A stretch of 64,000 nt of DNA. It comes from Treponema sp. (GTDB lineage Bacteria > Spirochaetota > Spirochaetia > Treponematales > Breznakiellaceae). Each line of letters begins with the position of its first letter. The first letter of the stretch is position 1. Both the position numbers and the translations under genes were made by a program. Of the stretch, positions 1-7,265 are shown in pieces. The notes beneath the pieces are model-generated. The model was not told where the DNA came from. It worked only from the letters and a program-made list of their open reading frames with translations, and ran no database searches. Where the stretch lies: contig JAISNI010000052.1 of the NCBI GenBank assembly GCA_031276295.1, positions 17,566 to 81,565 of the forward strand, written 5' to 3'.

Positions 1-825
1 CGGAACTTATCAAAGCCGGAATTGGCGGAATATGCCGTAGCGTTTGAACGCTATAAAATAGAGAATCATGATGAAATCAGGAACAGGCTAAACAAATACT
101 ATAGCGAAGGCGGCGACATAAAACCCCTGAATTGCGAACTAAAAGGGCAGCGTTATACCCTGGATATTCCGTTTCTGCACGATATTTTTGAGCAGGTCAA
201 CCAGCCGCTTCTTAAAAAGTATTTTGACGAAGTTGTTCCTGAAGATGAGCGGCGGAACGGCGCGGCGGCGGAGCAGGATACCTTTAGGGTGCTCTTGATA
301 GGAGGCTTTAGCCAACTGCCCTGTGTGGAAAAAGCCGTTAAAGACTTTCTGAACATTGATTTAGCGGAACTATACGATAAGCGCATCGCCCACGTAAATG
401 TAAACGAGAAGTTCATCGCGGTTGCCCACGGTGCGGCAATATATGGGGAAAAAGCAGGGGATGCCCCGGAAATCTGTCTGTTTGAAATCGGCGTCAAAGC
501 CTTTGACGGGCAAGAAACCTATAATGACGTTATGGTACGGGAAAACACCGAATTGAAAGCGCTGCGAGAGGTTCAGTGGAGCGCTCCCTACTATATTGTC
601 GATCCGGCAAAGGGAAACGTAACCGTTTATTGCCGGACTTCCGCGGGAGGTGAACAGACTGTCCGCCTGGACATTGCTGAAGTTTGTACCGCAAGCTGCC
701 GCGTGCGGCTTGGCGTTATCACACGGGGCAGGCGCTACACGCTCCACATCCAAAACATCGATACCAACACGGAATGTATGCGGGACATTTCGGCGCTGAT
801 TGCGGACTACAGGAATCGTAATTAA
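1..825 (+). CDS. Hsp70/DnaK-like ATPase, C-terminal part (cut by left edge)
   Basis: The frame is open from the first base, so the gene starts outside the window and only about 274 residues are present. The motif LLIGGFSQLPCVEKAV, followed by IAVAHGAAIYGE, matches the adenosine-binding part of the Hsp70/actin ATPase fold, where classical DnaK has a VGG(x)S..P motif and then GAA. The last 110 residues are probably a beta-rich substrate-like domain, but without clear DnaK similarity. It is followed after 10 bases by the coiled-coil gene and then the zinc-ribbon/FGE gene, forming one operon. A complete relative lies at 3157-4674 on the other strand. Fold assignment is solid; the client or role is unknown. 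Confidence 0.8.
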   Translation, partial: RNLSKPELAEYAVAFERYKIENHDEIRNRLNKYYSEGGDIKPLNCELKGQRYTLDIPFLHDIFEQVNQPLLKKYFDEVVPEDERRNGAAAEQDTFRVLLIGGFSQLPCVEKAVKDFLNIDLAELYDKRIAHVNVNEKFIAVAHGAAIYGEKAGDAPEICLFEIGVKAFDGQETYNDVMVRENTELKALREVQWSAPYYIVDPAKGNVTVYCRTSAGGEQTVRLDIAEVCTASCRVRLGVITRGRRYTLHIQNIDTNTECMRDISALIADYRNRN

Positions 826-835
826 GGGGAAGCAG

Positions 836-1720
836 ATGCTGGATAAAAATACCATTAATAAGGTTACAAACGCGCTGATTGAGGCAGGCAAGAGCAGTAC
901 CCCGGAACTGGAAGATCGCCTGAATATCTGTGAATCCGTACTCGGCGCCTACATCCCCGCCGATAGGGATTTGGAGAGCCTTCAGGATGCCGATGCCCTT
1001 ACGAAGTTTTTTGGCAAATATCTTTTCCGTGCTCCGGATAAACTGTTCAAGCAGGGCAGGGGTGTAATTATCGCCTTGAATCATATTCTGGACGCCCTTG
1101 ATGAGCGGCGGCGGAGTCTGAACCTGACCGTGGAAGCACTTGACAGGGTCAAGTCGGAGCTTGCCATGCAGCAGGCACGGATAGAATCTTTTAACGCCTT
1201 GCAGGAGGAGTTTGACCATGACAAGGCTGCCTTATCGAACCTGACCAAAGAGGCGGCCCGCCTGGAGGCGCGGCAGGATGCCCAGCGGGAAGAACATGGC
1301 AAGATACAGAAAGGTATTGATGATGTCAACGAGCTTATTAAGCAAAAACAGGCGTTCATTGATGACCAAAATCAGGAAATTGCGAAATGTGAAACAGATT
1401 TTGAGGAACTACGGCGGCAATTCAATGATGAATTAACTGACGGGCAAGTCATAGAGATTATCAGGCTTTGTTCCGGTATGGGCCTGCTTGCCAAAGCCAA
1501 TCTTGACCTTTTCTGCGAGTATGTTACTGACCATGCCCTCTGCGAGCGCTTAAAAGCGGCTGCCCTGATTACCACGGAAAGGCTAAAACCTTTACAAGAA
1601 TATGAGGCGCGGTTGGATTCGGCGTTTGCGGGCTACCGGGAATGTCTCCGGGAGATAATCCGGGGCTTACCGCAGTATGCGGGTACCGGCGGCCTTATAC
1701 ATACGGAGGCGAAACAATGA
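836..1720 (+). CDS. Coiled-coil protein of an Hsp70/zinc-ribbon module
   Basis: Family not recognised. The 294-residue protein has a helical N-terminal part, a long charged coiled coil (about residues 80-200, rich in E, K, Q and A with heptad spacing), and a helical C-terminal domain. No signal peptide or membrane segment is visible, so it is probably cytosolic. ATG 836 was chosen because a good ribosome site (AAGGGGAAG) lies just before it; an upstream in-frame start at 800 would overlap the Hsp70-like gene. Its stop overlaps the next start (ATGA), so the two are translationally coupled. By position it corresponds to the coiled-coil half of the radical-SAM protein in the opposing module. A scaffold or adaptor role is inference. 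Confidence 0.75.
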   Translation: MLDKNTINKVTNALIEAGKSSTPELEDRLNICESVLGAYIPADRDLESLQDADALTKFFGKYLFRAPDKLFKQGRGVIIALNHILDALDERRRSLNLTVEALDRVKSELAMQQARIESFNALQEEFDHDKAALSNLTKEAARLEARQDAQREEHGKIQKGIDDVNELIKQKQAFIDDQNQEIAKCETDFEELRRQFNDELTDGQVIEIIRLCSGMGLLAKANLDLFCEYVTDHALCERLKAAALITTERLKPLQEYEARLDSAFAGYRECLREIIRGLPQYAGTGGLIHTEAKQ

Positions 1721-2937
1721 AATGCGGCGTGTGCGGAAAGCGCGTTACCGGCGCCCAAACTGCTATCTGTGAAGTCTGCGGCACGGCCGTTTTACCCGCA
1801 CCCTTACTATCGGAAGCGGATATCAAGCAATACCAGCGGACCTGCGCAATAGGTAAAGCCGCATGGGAGCACGTGTTACGCCTGCGGGAAGAGGCTGAAA
1901 AGCTGGCCCTGGATATTGAAAACATGAAAGGTGTCTCTAAACGGCTGACGCAGGAAGTCATAGAGAAGAAAACAGAAGCCGAGCGGCTGATAAAGGACGC
2001 TGAAGACAGGAAGGCGGCATCCGAACATTTGAAAAAGGAAATTAACAGCAGGAAAGATGAATACGCCGATTTGGAGCAGAAAATTAAACAGGCACAACAG
2101 GAGCTTTCTACTCTACGAGCACAGGTAAAAGAAGAAAGCAAAAGAAAGCTCGCGGCACCGCAGGCCGCGCCCACACAACAGCCGCCGGTTAATTTTGTGT
2201 ATGTGGAGGGCGGGACATTTTCCATGGGGAGCACTAACGGGGACGATGATGAGAAGCCCGTGCATACGGTAACGGTGAAGGGCTTTTACATGAGCAAGTA
2301 CGAGGTAACGCAGAAGGAATGGGCGGAGGTGATGGGGAATAATCCCAGCTACTTTAAGGGTGATAATCTGCCGGTGGAGAACGTAAGCTGGTACGATGCG
2401 ATAGAGTACTGCAACCGGCGGAGCGTAAATGAAGGGTTGACGCCCGCGTACACGATGGACAAAACGCGCGGCGATCCAAACAACCGGAGTCAATATGATA
2501 CAGTAAAGTGGGTGGTAACATGGAACCGCGGGGCGAACGGGTACCGGTTGCCGACCGAGGCGGAATGGGAGTACGCGGCCAAGGGAGGGTGCAAGGACTA
2601 CCCTGTGTATGAGTACAGCGGGAGCAACAATGTGGCTAGTGTCGGCTGGTATTACGGGACCAGCGGGGGGAGTACGCATCCGGTGGGGACCAAGACGCCG
2701 AACAGCCTGGGGTTGTACGATATGAGCGGGAACGTGTGGGAATGGTGCTGGGACTGGTATGGCGATTATACCGGCGGCGCCCAGACTGATCCAGTGGGCG
2801 CGTCCTCGGGTTCGTACCGCCTTCTTCGCGGCGGTAGCTGGGACTACACCGCGCAGTACGCGCGTTCTGCCGGCCGGAACTGCGACGCCCCGTCTTATCG
2901 GTACGACCTTCTGGGCTTCCGGCTCGTGCGCCCTTAG
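1717..2937 (+). CDS. Zinc-ribbon / coiled-coil / formylglycine-enzyme-like (C-type lectin fold) protein
   Basis: The 406-residue protein has three parts. Residues 1-27 are a zinc ribbon (CGVC...CEVC) followed by LLSEADIKQY. Residues 40-145 are a charged coiled coil. Residues 163-406 are an FGE-sulfatase (SUMF1) domain with GGTFSMGS, YEVTQKEW, YRLPTEAEWEYAA, MSGNVWEW, LLRGGSW and LGFRLVRP. The cysteine pair that catalyses formylglycine formation is absent: the segment that normally carries it reads AQYARSAGR. A binding role is therefore more likely than an enzymatic one. The C-terminal 36 codons have the signature of a diversity-generating-retroelement target (separate entry). Start ATG 1717 overlaps the upstream stop (ATGA). 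In-frame codons upstream to 1642 lack a ribosome site. The zinc ribbon is shared with the gene at 6305-6889. Confidence 0.88.
   Translation: MKCGVCGKRVTGAQTAICEVCGTAVLPAPLLSEADIKQYQRTCAIGKAAWEHVLRLREEAEKLALDIENMKGVSKRLTQEVIEKKTEAERLIKDAEDRKAASEHLKKEINSRKDEYADLEQKIKQAQQELSTLRAQVKEESKRKLAAPQAAPTQQPPVNFVYVEGGTFSMGSTNGDDDEKPVHTVTVKGFYMSKYEVTQKEWAEVMGNNPSYFKGDNLPVENVSWYDAIEYCNRRSVNEGLTPAYTMDKTRGDPNNRSQYDTVKWVVTWNRGANGYRLPTEAEWEYAAKGGCKDYPVYEYSGSNNVASVGWYYGTSGGSTHPVGTKTPNSLGLYDMSGNVWEWCWDWYGDYTGGAQTDPVGASSGSYRLLRGGSWDYTAQYARSAGRNCDAPSYRYDLLGFRLVRP
2827..2934 (+). other. Putative DGR variable region (VR) at the 3' end of the FGE-like gene
   Basis: The segment encodes RGGSW...ARSA.R...P..R...LGFRLVRP, the core that is diversified in C-type-lectin/FGE targets such as TvpA of Treponema denticola. 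At the 13 positions where such proteins vary, the codons are gac, tac, acc, tac, ggc, aac, tgc, gac, gcc, tat, tac, gac and ctt. All 13 end in C or T, as expected if the template holds AAC/AAT codons and adenines were replaced. The framework codons between them are conserved. No reverse transcriptase and no template repeat were seen in this window, so any template would have to be elsewhere in the genome. Confidence 0.55.
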
Positions 2938-2957
2938 TTTAAAGGCTCAAGTTAGGA

Positions 2958-3045
2958 CGAAGCGGCGAAATGCCCGCCCCCGCCGGGCGGCGGGGGTACG
3001 AAGGGGCCGGGACGGCCCCGAAGTAGAGGGCATTGAGCCGCTTCG
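2958..3045 (+). ncRNA. Candidate structured RNA/DNA element after the variable region
   Basis: Four perfect stems nest here. P1 is CGAAGCGGC (2958-2966) with GCCGCTTCG (3037-3045). P2 is AATGCCC (2969-2975) with GGGCATT (3028-3034). P3 is CCCCCGCC (2977-2984) with GGCGGGGG (2989-2996) around a GGGC loop. P4 is GGGGCCG (3003-3009) with CGGCCCC (3013-3019) around GGA. P1 and P2 are separated by GA on both sides (2967-2968, 3035-3036), a tandem G-A mismatch typical of RNA helices read on the + strand. It lies 20 bases after the stop of the FGE-like gene. DGR targets often have a hairpin just after the variable region; this could be an elaborate version, a 3' UTR element or an independent RNA. 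Confidence 0.4.
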
Positions 3046-3156
3046 GACGGTCGGAGCAGGCGGCATGGACACTCCCCGGCGTAACGCTTTTAGATCGCAC
3101 GCCTCGGTTCTCGCTGTCTGAACAGCCCGATTCATGCCGCTCATTGCTTTTGCCTC

Positions 3157-4674
3157 CTAAAAAATATCTGTTTTAGCAAATCCAACTTCGATGCTGTTCT
3201 GGTCATTATCGTAAATATGCAACTCCAAAATTCCGTCCTGCAAAAGCCTGAATTCAGCGGCAAAGGAACGCTTTGTTGTCTCAATGCCGTCTACGGGAGT
3301 TACGGGAACTTCAACACCAAACATCGGCTCGCGCCCGTTAAAAGGCGTCCAATCAACGCCCTTGGGCTCATCCGTCTCATAAACATCAAAATGAATGGCT
3401 GTTTGCGTTTTATGAAGTGGCACATAATATTTCCGTGCACTGATATATTTTCCGTTGTCATGAATCTCCATTTCAGAATCCCGAAATAATATATTGCTAA
3501 TTTGGTTTGTATCATCATCCCGTTTGTGACTATCAACCCCGTAAGTATGAGTCGCTGTAGAAACCAGCCAATCGAACGTCGCATAAATCGCGGCCCCAAA
3601 AGCAATCGCCCGTTCGGGCTTGTCCAGCACTATCTCCTTATTGGGAAACTCCTGCCTGAGTCTGTTTATTACCTGCGGCATTTTACTGGCTCCACCAACC
3701 AACACTATCGTGTTTATGTTCGATTCATTTTCCCCGGTTCCTTCTTTATAACGGGCGATCACATCTTTAACCACGCTGACTGTCATATCAAGCAAATAAC
3801 GGGTCATGTGCTCAAACTGCTGCCTGGAAATTTTAAGTCTATATGAATCTTCGCCACTGTCGGGGAAAAAGCCCCGCTTGACTTCATCCTCTGTGGAAAG
3901 CATGTGCTTAATCTGAATAATCTCTCTCTCGAATTGCTCCTCATCTATACTGCCTTGAAGCCGTATATCATTCTCCCGGATAAAATAATCCCGTAATACC
4001 TTATCCCAGTCTGTCCCCCCGACTTTTGTATCCCCGCTTTGAATACGGGTTTTAAATTTCTGCGGTAGCGCCGTGTCATAGCGGACAATAGCGGTGTCGA
4101 AGGTACCACCCCCTAAATCGTAAGTCAGTATCGTCGTTCCATTGTTAATATTTTGATGTGTGGAAAAATAACTTAACGCGGCGGCAACCGGTTCATCAAT
4201 GATCTTAACTGATGTACGGGACAGGCCGGATGCTTCACAGGCGGCTTCCAGAATTGTCTGCCGGTATATATTGGAACCCGACATCGCCGGGACGGCTATT
4301 ACTATGTTTTCAAGTTTAGGGGAAATTGGTATATCAGTAGCCTTCTGCTGCGCAAGCTCAATAATATGCCTGATGATCTTGACGATAATTTCTTTCGCTG
4401 AAAATTTACGTCCGTCAAGGTTGTAAATAATTTTGGAAATAGGCTTCCCACTGCGCATCTCTTTCTTGATATATTTAACACCGTAAGACGGATGCGCTTG
4501 ACACCGTCTCTTGGCCTCAACACCTGTCCTTTCTCCGATTTCCGCCTCATAATAAAAAATCGAAGGAATCCCGTCCCGGTAGTCATCATCATTTGATAAA
4601 AGCGATTCAGGCGCATTGCCGCGTACCGCCGCCGGAAAAGAAAAACATGTGCCAAAGTCAATCCCAAGCTTCAT
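3157..4674 (-). CDS. Hsp70/DnaK-family protein, complete
   Basis: The 505-residue protein has the full Hsp70 ATPase domain: phosphate-1 loop GIDFGTCFS at residues 4-12, IIDEPVAAALSYF, phosphate-2 DLGGGTFDTA, GGTDWDKVL, and adenosine motif VLVGGASKMP followed by ERAIAFGAA. About 130 residues follow, shorter than the DnaK substrate and lid domains and unlike them in sequence. Start ATG 4674 gives MKLGIDFG; it lies 17 bases inside the end of the radical-SAM gene, so translation is probably coupled. Upstream in-frame codons would extend far into that gene. No DnaJ or GrpE gene is near, so it is not the housekeeping chaperone operon. It is last in the order zinc ribbon-LRR, radical SAM, Hsp70. Confidence 0.88.
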   Translation of the reverse strand: MKLGIDFGTCFSFPAAVRGNAPESLLSNDDDYRDGIPSIFYYEAEIGERTGVEAKRRCQAHPSYGVKYIKKEMRSGKPISKIIYNLDGRKFSAKEIIVKIIRHIIELAQQKATDIPISPKLENIVIAVPAMSGSNIYRQTILEAACEASGLSRTSVKIIDEPVAAALSYFSTHQNINNGTTILTYDLGGGTFDTAIVRYDTALPQKFKTRIQSGDTKVGGTDWDKVLRDYFIRENDIRLQGSIDEEQFEREIIQIKHMLSTEDEVKRGFFPDSGEDSYRLKISRQQFEHMTRYLLDMTVSVVKDVIARYKEGTGENESNINTIVLVGGASKMPQVINRLRQEFPNKEIVLDKPERAIAFGAAIYATFDWLVSTATHTYGVDSHKRDDDTNQISNILFRDSEMEIHDNGKYISARKYYVPLHKTQTAIHFDVYETDEPKGVDWTPFNGREPMFGVEVPVTPVDGIETTKRSFAAEFRLLQDGILELHIYDNDQNSIEVGFAKTDIF

Positions 4675-6292
4675 AATTGTGTCCTTTTTGCTGCCGGCTT
4701 TCTGCCTTTTCCAGGAGTCGAACGACCGCCTGTTTAATAACAATACCGTCTGCCTTATACCCTTCGGATACAAGTTCTTTTATAACATTTGTTGTAGAAG
4801 ATGATGAATTATCTACATGATCTTCATCGGGGTTATATGTATCGCCGCTTTGTGGGCGGACCGGCGTAAAGCCCCATTGTTTTATAAAATCGTCGATTTT
4901 GAGTATGATTGATTCCCACACACTGGAAAGTTTATTTAATTCTTTTTTTCTTTCTTCCGGTATTTTCGGCAAAAGCAACTGTTTTTCAATTTCAATTGAT
5001 TGTTTTCCAGCAATTTTTTTAAGGCTGATACAAAAATCAATAAGAAATTTTAAATTATCTTTATTTTTATTCCGGTACTTTACTAATTCCTCCTGTTCTC
5101 TGCGTGAACTATCAAGGGCTGTCTTGTTTTGTCTCAATTCTGCATCGAGCTTGTCTATCTGTTCCTGTAAACGCACATTCTCTGAAGATAAGACTTCATA
5201 GGTATTCTTGGCATCAGCAAGCTGGCTCTGTAAATGACTATTAGTCCAATTTAATGTACTATTGGTATGCTGAACGTCAGCAAGCTGAATCCGTAAATCA
5301 TTATTAGTCCGATTTAATGTACTATTAGTACAGTTGGTTTCATCAAGCACTGTTTGCATATCCTGAACTTGTTGTTGTAAGTCCTGGCAGCGTTTAACTA
5401 GTTTATTATACTCATTTTGCTGTAAATCAAATTCAGCCTTATTTATTTCGGCTTTCGCGGCCGGCTGTGGCTCCAAAGTTGACTGATCACTTGTTGTATT
5501 TACCGATGAGCTACGTTTGTCTTTGTTATCTTCAATAGGCTTGTTAAAAACATCAAGTGTTTCTTTAGTAGGAATTCCGATAATACAAGTAATGTCCTCT
5601 CTAACTTGGATACTTCCGATTCTCGGCGATGTACTAAAATTATACATAGGATCCGAATCTGTAGGGTTATAAGAAATTCTGTCATTATCATTTAACCTTA
5701 TCCATACACCCCCTTCTTGTTGGTGGCATAAAACTTTTTTCCCATAGTAAGAAAGGTTTCCATATAACTGCTGATTTGAAGAACCGCGCAGTCCTTTCCC
5801 GTCATCTCTCTTAGCCTGGTAGTCGCCGTCAATCCAATAATCAAGACAATTCCAAAAATCATGGAACTCATTTACATCTGTATTATAGGTGTCGGGATGA
5901 TAATAACCGCGTATTGGTTCTATATCAGCCCCCCATGAGTAACCTGTATAGAGTAATACGTTAATATTTGGATTTCTCTTTTTTACTTTTCCCATAATAT
6001 AGTACAATTCTTTCCACTGTAAAACTGGTTCGCCGCCGCTGATTGTTATACCGTCTATATTCTTCGAGCCAATAATTTCAGCAATGATGTCATCACATGG
6101 AACAAGATTGCCTCCGTCTTTCGGCTGGGCATTCGGAGCCAGGCAGCCTTCGCAGCGTTTATTACAGCCCTGTACCCAGATACCATAACGGCGGCCTGGT
6201 CCCAGATTTGTTATACCATTGCAGATAAAATGCAGCCTGAGCGTTTTTTCCCGTTTATAAGTGAGAATTTCATTGATTTCCTTACCTTCCAT
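4658..6292 (-). CDS. Radical-SAM activase-like protein fused to a coiled coil
   Basis: The 544-residue protein has an N-terminal radical-SAM domain of the anaerobic activating-enzyme type: WVQGCNKRCEGCLAP carries the CxxxCxxC cluster ligands (about residues 40-50), and ITISGGEPVLQ is the SAM-binding GGEP motif. Similar domains in NrdG and PflA generate glycyl radicals. No glycyl-radical enzyme is nearby. After a low-complexity linker (about 255-290) comes a long coiled coil (about 290-420) with an internal near-repeat (NSTLNRTNNDLRIQLAD and NSTLNWTNSHLQSQLAD), then a helical C-terminus. ATG 6292 has the ribosome site GAGGTG. It starts 12 bases after the LRR gene and overlaps the Hsp70-like gene. 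The fusion replaces the separate coiled-coil gene of the left module. Confidence 0.82.
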   Translation of the reverse strand: MEGKEINEILTYKREKTLRLHFICNGITNLGPGRRYGIWVQGCNKRCEGCLAPNAQPKDGGNLVPCDDIIAEIIGSKNIDGITISGGEPVLQWKELYYIMGKVKKRNPNINVLLYTGYSWGADIEPIRGYYHPDTYNTDVNEFHDFWNCLDYWIDGDYQAKRDDGKGLRGSSNQQLYGNLSYYGKKVLCHQQEGGVWIRLNDNDRISYNPTDSDPMYNFSTSPRIGSIQVREDITCIIGIPTKETLDVFNKPIEDNKDKRSSSVNTTSDQSTLEPQPAAKAEINKAEFDLQQNEYNKLVKRCQDLQQQVQDMQTVLDETNCTNSTLNRTNNDLRIQLADVQHTNSTLNWTNSHLQSQLADAKNTYEVLSSENVRLQEQIDKLDAELRQNKTALDSSRREQEELVKYRNKNKDNLKFLIDFCISLKKIAGKQSIEIEKQLLLPKIPEERKKELNKLSSVWESIILKIDDFIKQWGFTPVRPQSGDTYNPDEDHVDNSSSSTTNVIKELVSEGYKADGIVIKQAVVRLLEKAESRQQKGHNYEAWD

Positions 6293-6304
6293 TAGACACC
6301 TCTT

Positions 6305-6889
6305 TCATTTATCATTCCAGTTTTCCGCAATATCCAAAGTTACTGATTTAATGTTCCTAATCGTTTCAGCATCCAGATTACAGTCAGAAAAAGCATGGGC
6401 TTTAATTTTTTTTATTCTATCAGGGATTCCTTTTATTGAACATAACTTTATACATTGAAAAAAAGCATAGTTGCCGATTGTACCAAGGCGCGATTTTCCT
6501 TCAATAAATACCTGTTCCAACTCTCGGCACGCCCAAAACGCCCCGTTATTATCCTCATCCTTGCTCTCATCCGGGTTATTGCCGATAAACTCAACGGAAG
6601 AGGGTATCAATACTTTTTTTATCCGGCTGCGCGCAAAACAATGGCCGGCAATCACACGGATATTCCCCGGCACAACGGCAATCTCTGAGTTGCCCTTATA
6701 CTTTACTATAACATCCCCATCTATCTCAAATTGGGCAGGATCAAACAGTTTTTGCCGGAATTGATTGAGTTTCTGTTTGTATTGCTCTATATCGAATTCA
6801 GAAATCAAAGGGAATTGTAAGACTGAATTACCACAAAATTCACAGGTATCGCTATTTTCAGTATTAATACCGCAGACACCGCATTTCAT
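6305..6889 (-). CDS. Zinc-ribbon / BspA-type leucine-rich-repeat protein
   Basis: The 194-residue protein begins MKCGVCG...CEFCGNSV followed by PLISEFDIEQYKQ, closely matching the zinc ribbon and linker of the FGE-like protein at 1717. From about residue 65 it carries LRR_5 (BspA/TpLRR) repeats such as VVPGNIRVIAGHCFARS, KVLIPSSVEFIG and IGNYAFFQC. There is no signal peptide, so unlike surface BspA proteins it is probably cytosolic. ATG 6889 was chosen because AGGTGAT precedes it; a GTG at 6898 is also in frame. It is first in a three-gene operon with the radical-SAM and Hsp70-like genes. The shared N-terminus suggests both zinc-ribbon proteins dock to a common kind of partner (inference). 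Confidence 0.85.
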   Translation of the reverse strand: MKCGVCGINTENSDTCEFCGNSVLQFPLISEFDIEQYKQKLNQFRQKLFDPAQFEIDGDVIVKYKGNSEIAVVPGNIRVIAGHCFARSRIKKVLIPSSVEFIGNNPDESKDEDNNGAFWACRELEQVFIEGKSRLGTIGNYAFFQCIKLCSIKGIPDRIKKIKAHAFSDCNLDAETIRNIKSVTLDIAENWNDK

Positions 6890-7265
6890 TGTAATCACCT
6901 CATTTAGACTTCGTTTTATAGAGTAATACCAAGAATACTAACGATAGATTATTGACAAGAAACCAAAAAGCGTCAACTTGGTAGGGGAAGCGGCTTGAAC
7001 CTCTTCCCCTGCCTTCCTGTTCGTATCTTCCGCCTTTTGGGCATTTTGTGTCAATCCCCCGTTGCATATTGGGTATTTGTACTATTCTTTCGGGGCTAGT
7101 ATCCGGACACTAATGAAACGGTGAATTGATTTTTTCTTATTTCCTTTTTGCCCGCCCTCGCAATGTTACGCATTGCTTTATAAGGGACGGTCAACGTCAT
7201 ATCCGGCCAGAACGTTATATGCAATGCGCCCTAAATTGCTTCCGATCAACCCGCTGTCTCCGTAC
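6890..7265. other. Intergenic region, 376 bases
   Basis: No convincing gene. It holds an 8-bp stem, AGGGGAAG (6983-6990) with CTTCCCCT (7003-7010), and T-rich stretches near 7130-7150. It lies downstream of iorA and upstream of the zinc-ribbon/LRR operon, so it should hold that operon's promoter, but no clear -35/-10 pair was seen. Confidence 0.5.

Noticed and set aside
2938-3156. DGR template repeat just after the variable region.
   Set aside because: The interval shows no copy of the variable region with AAY codons; it is GC-rich and structured instead.
1-6889. Reading the Hsp70-like genes as the DnaK operon.
   Set aside because: No dnaJ, grpE or hrcA is near, the C-terminal parts differ from DnaK, and the neighbours are unusual.
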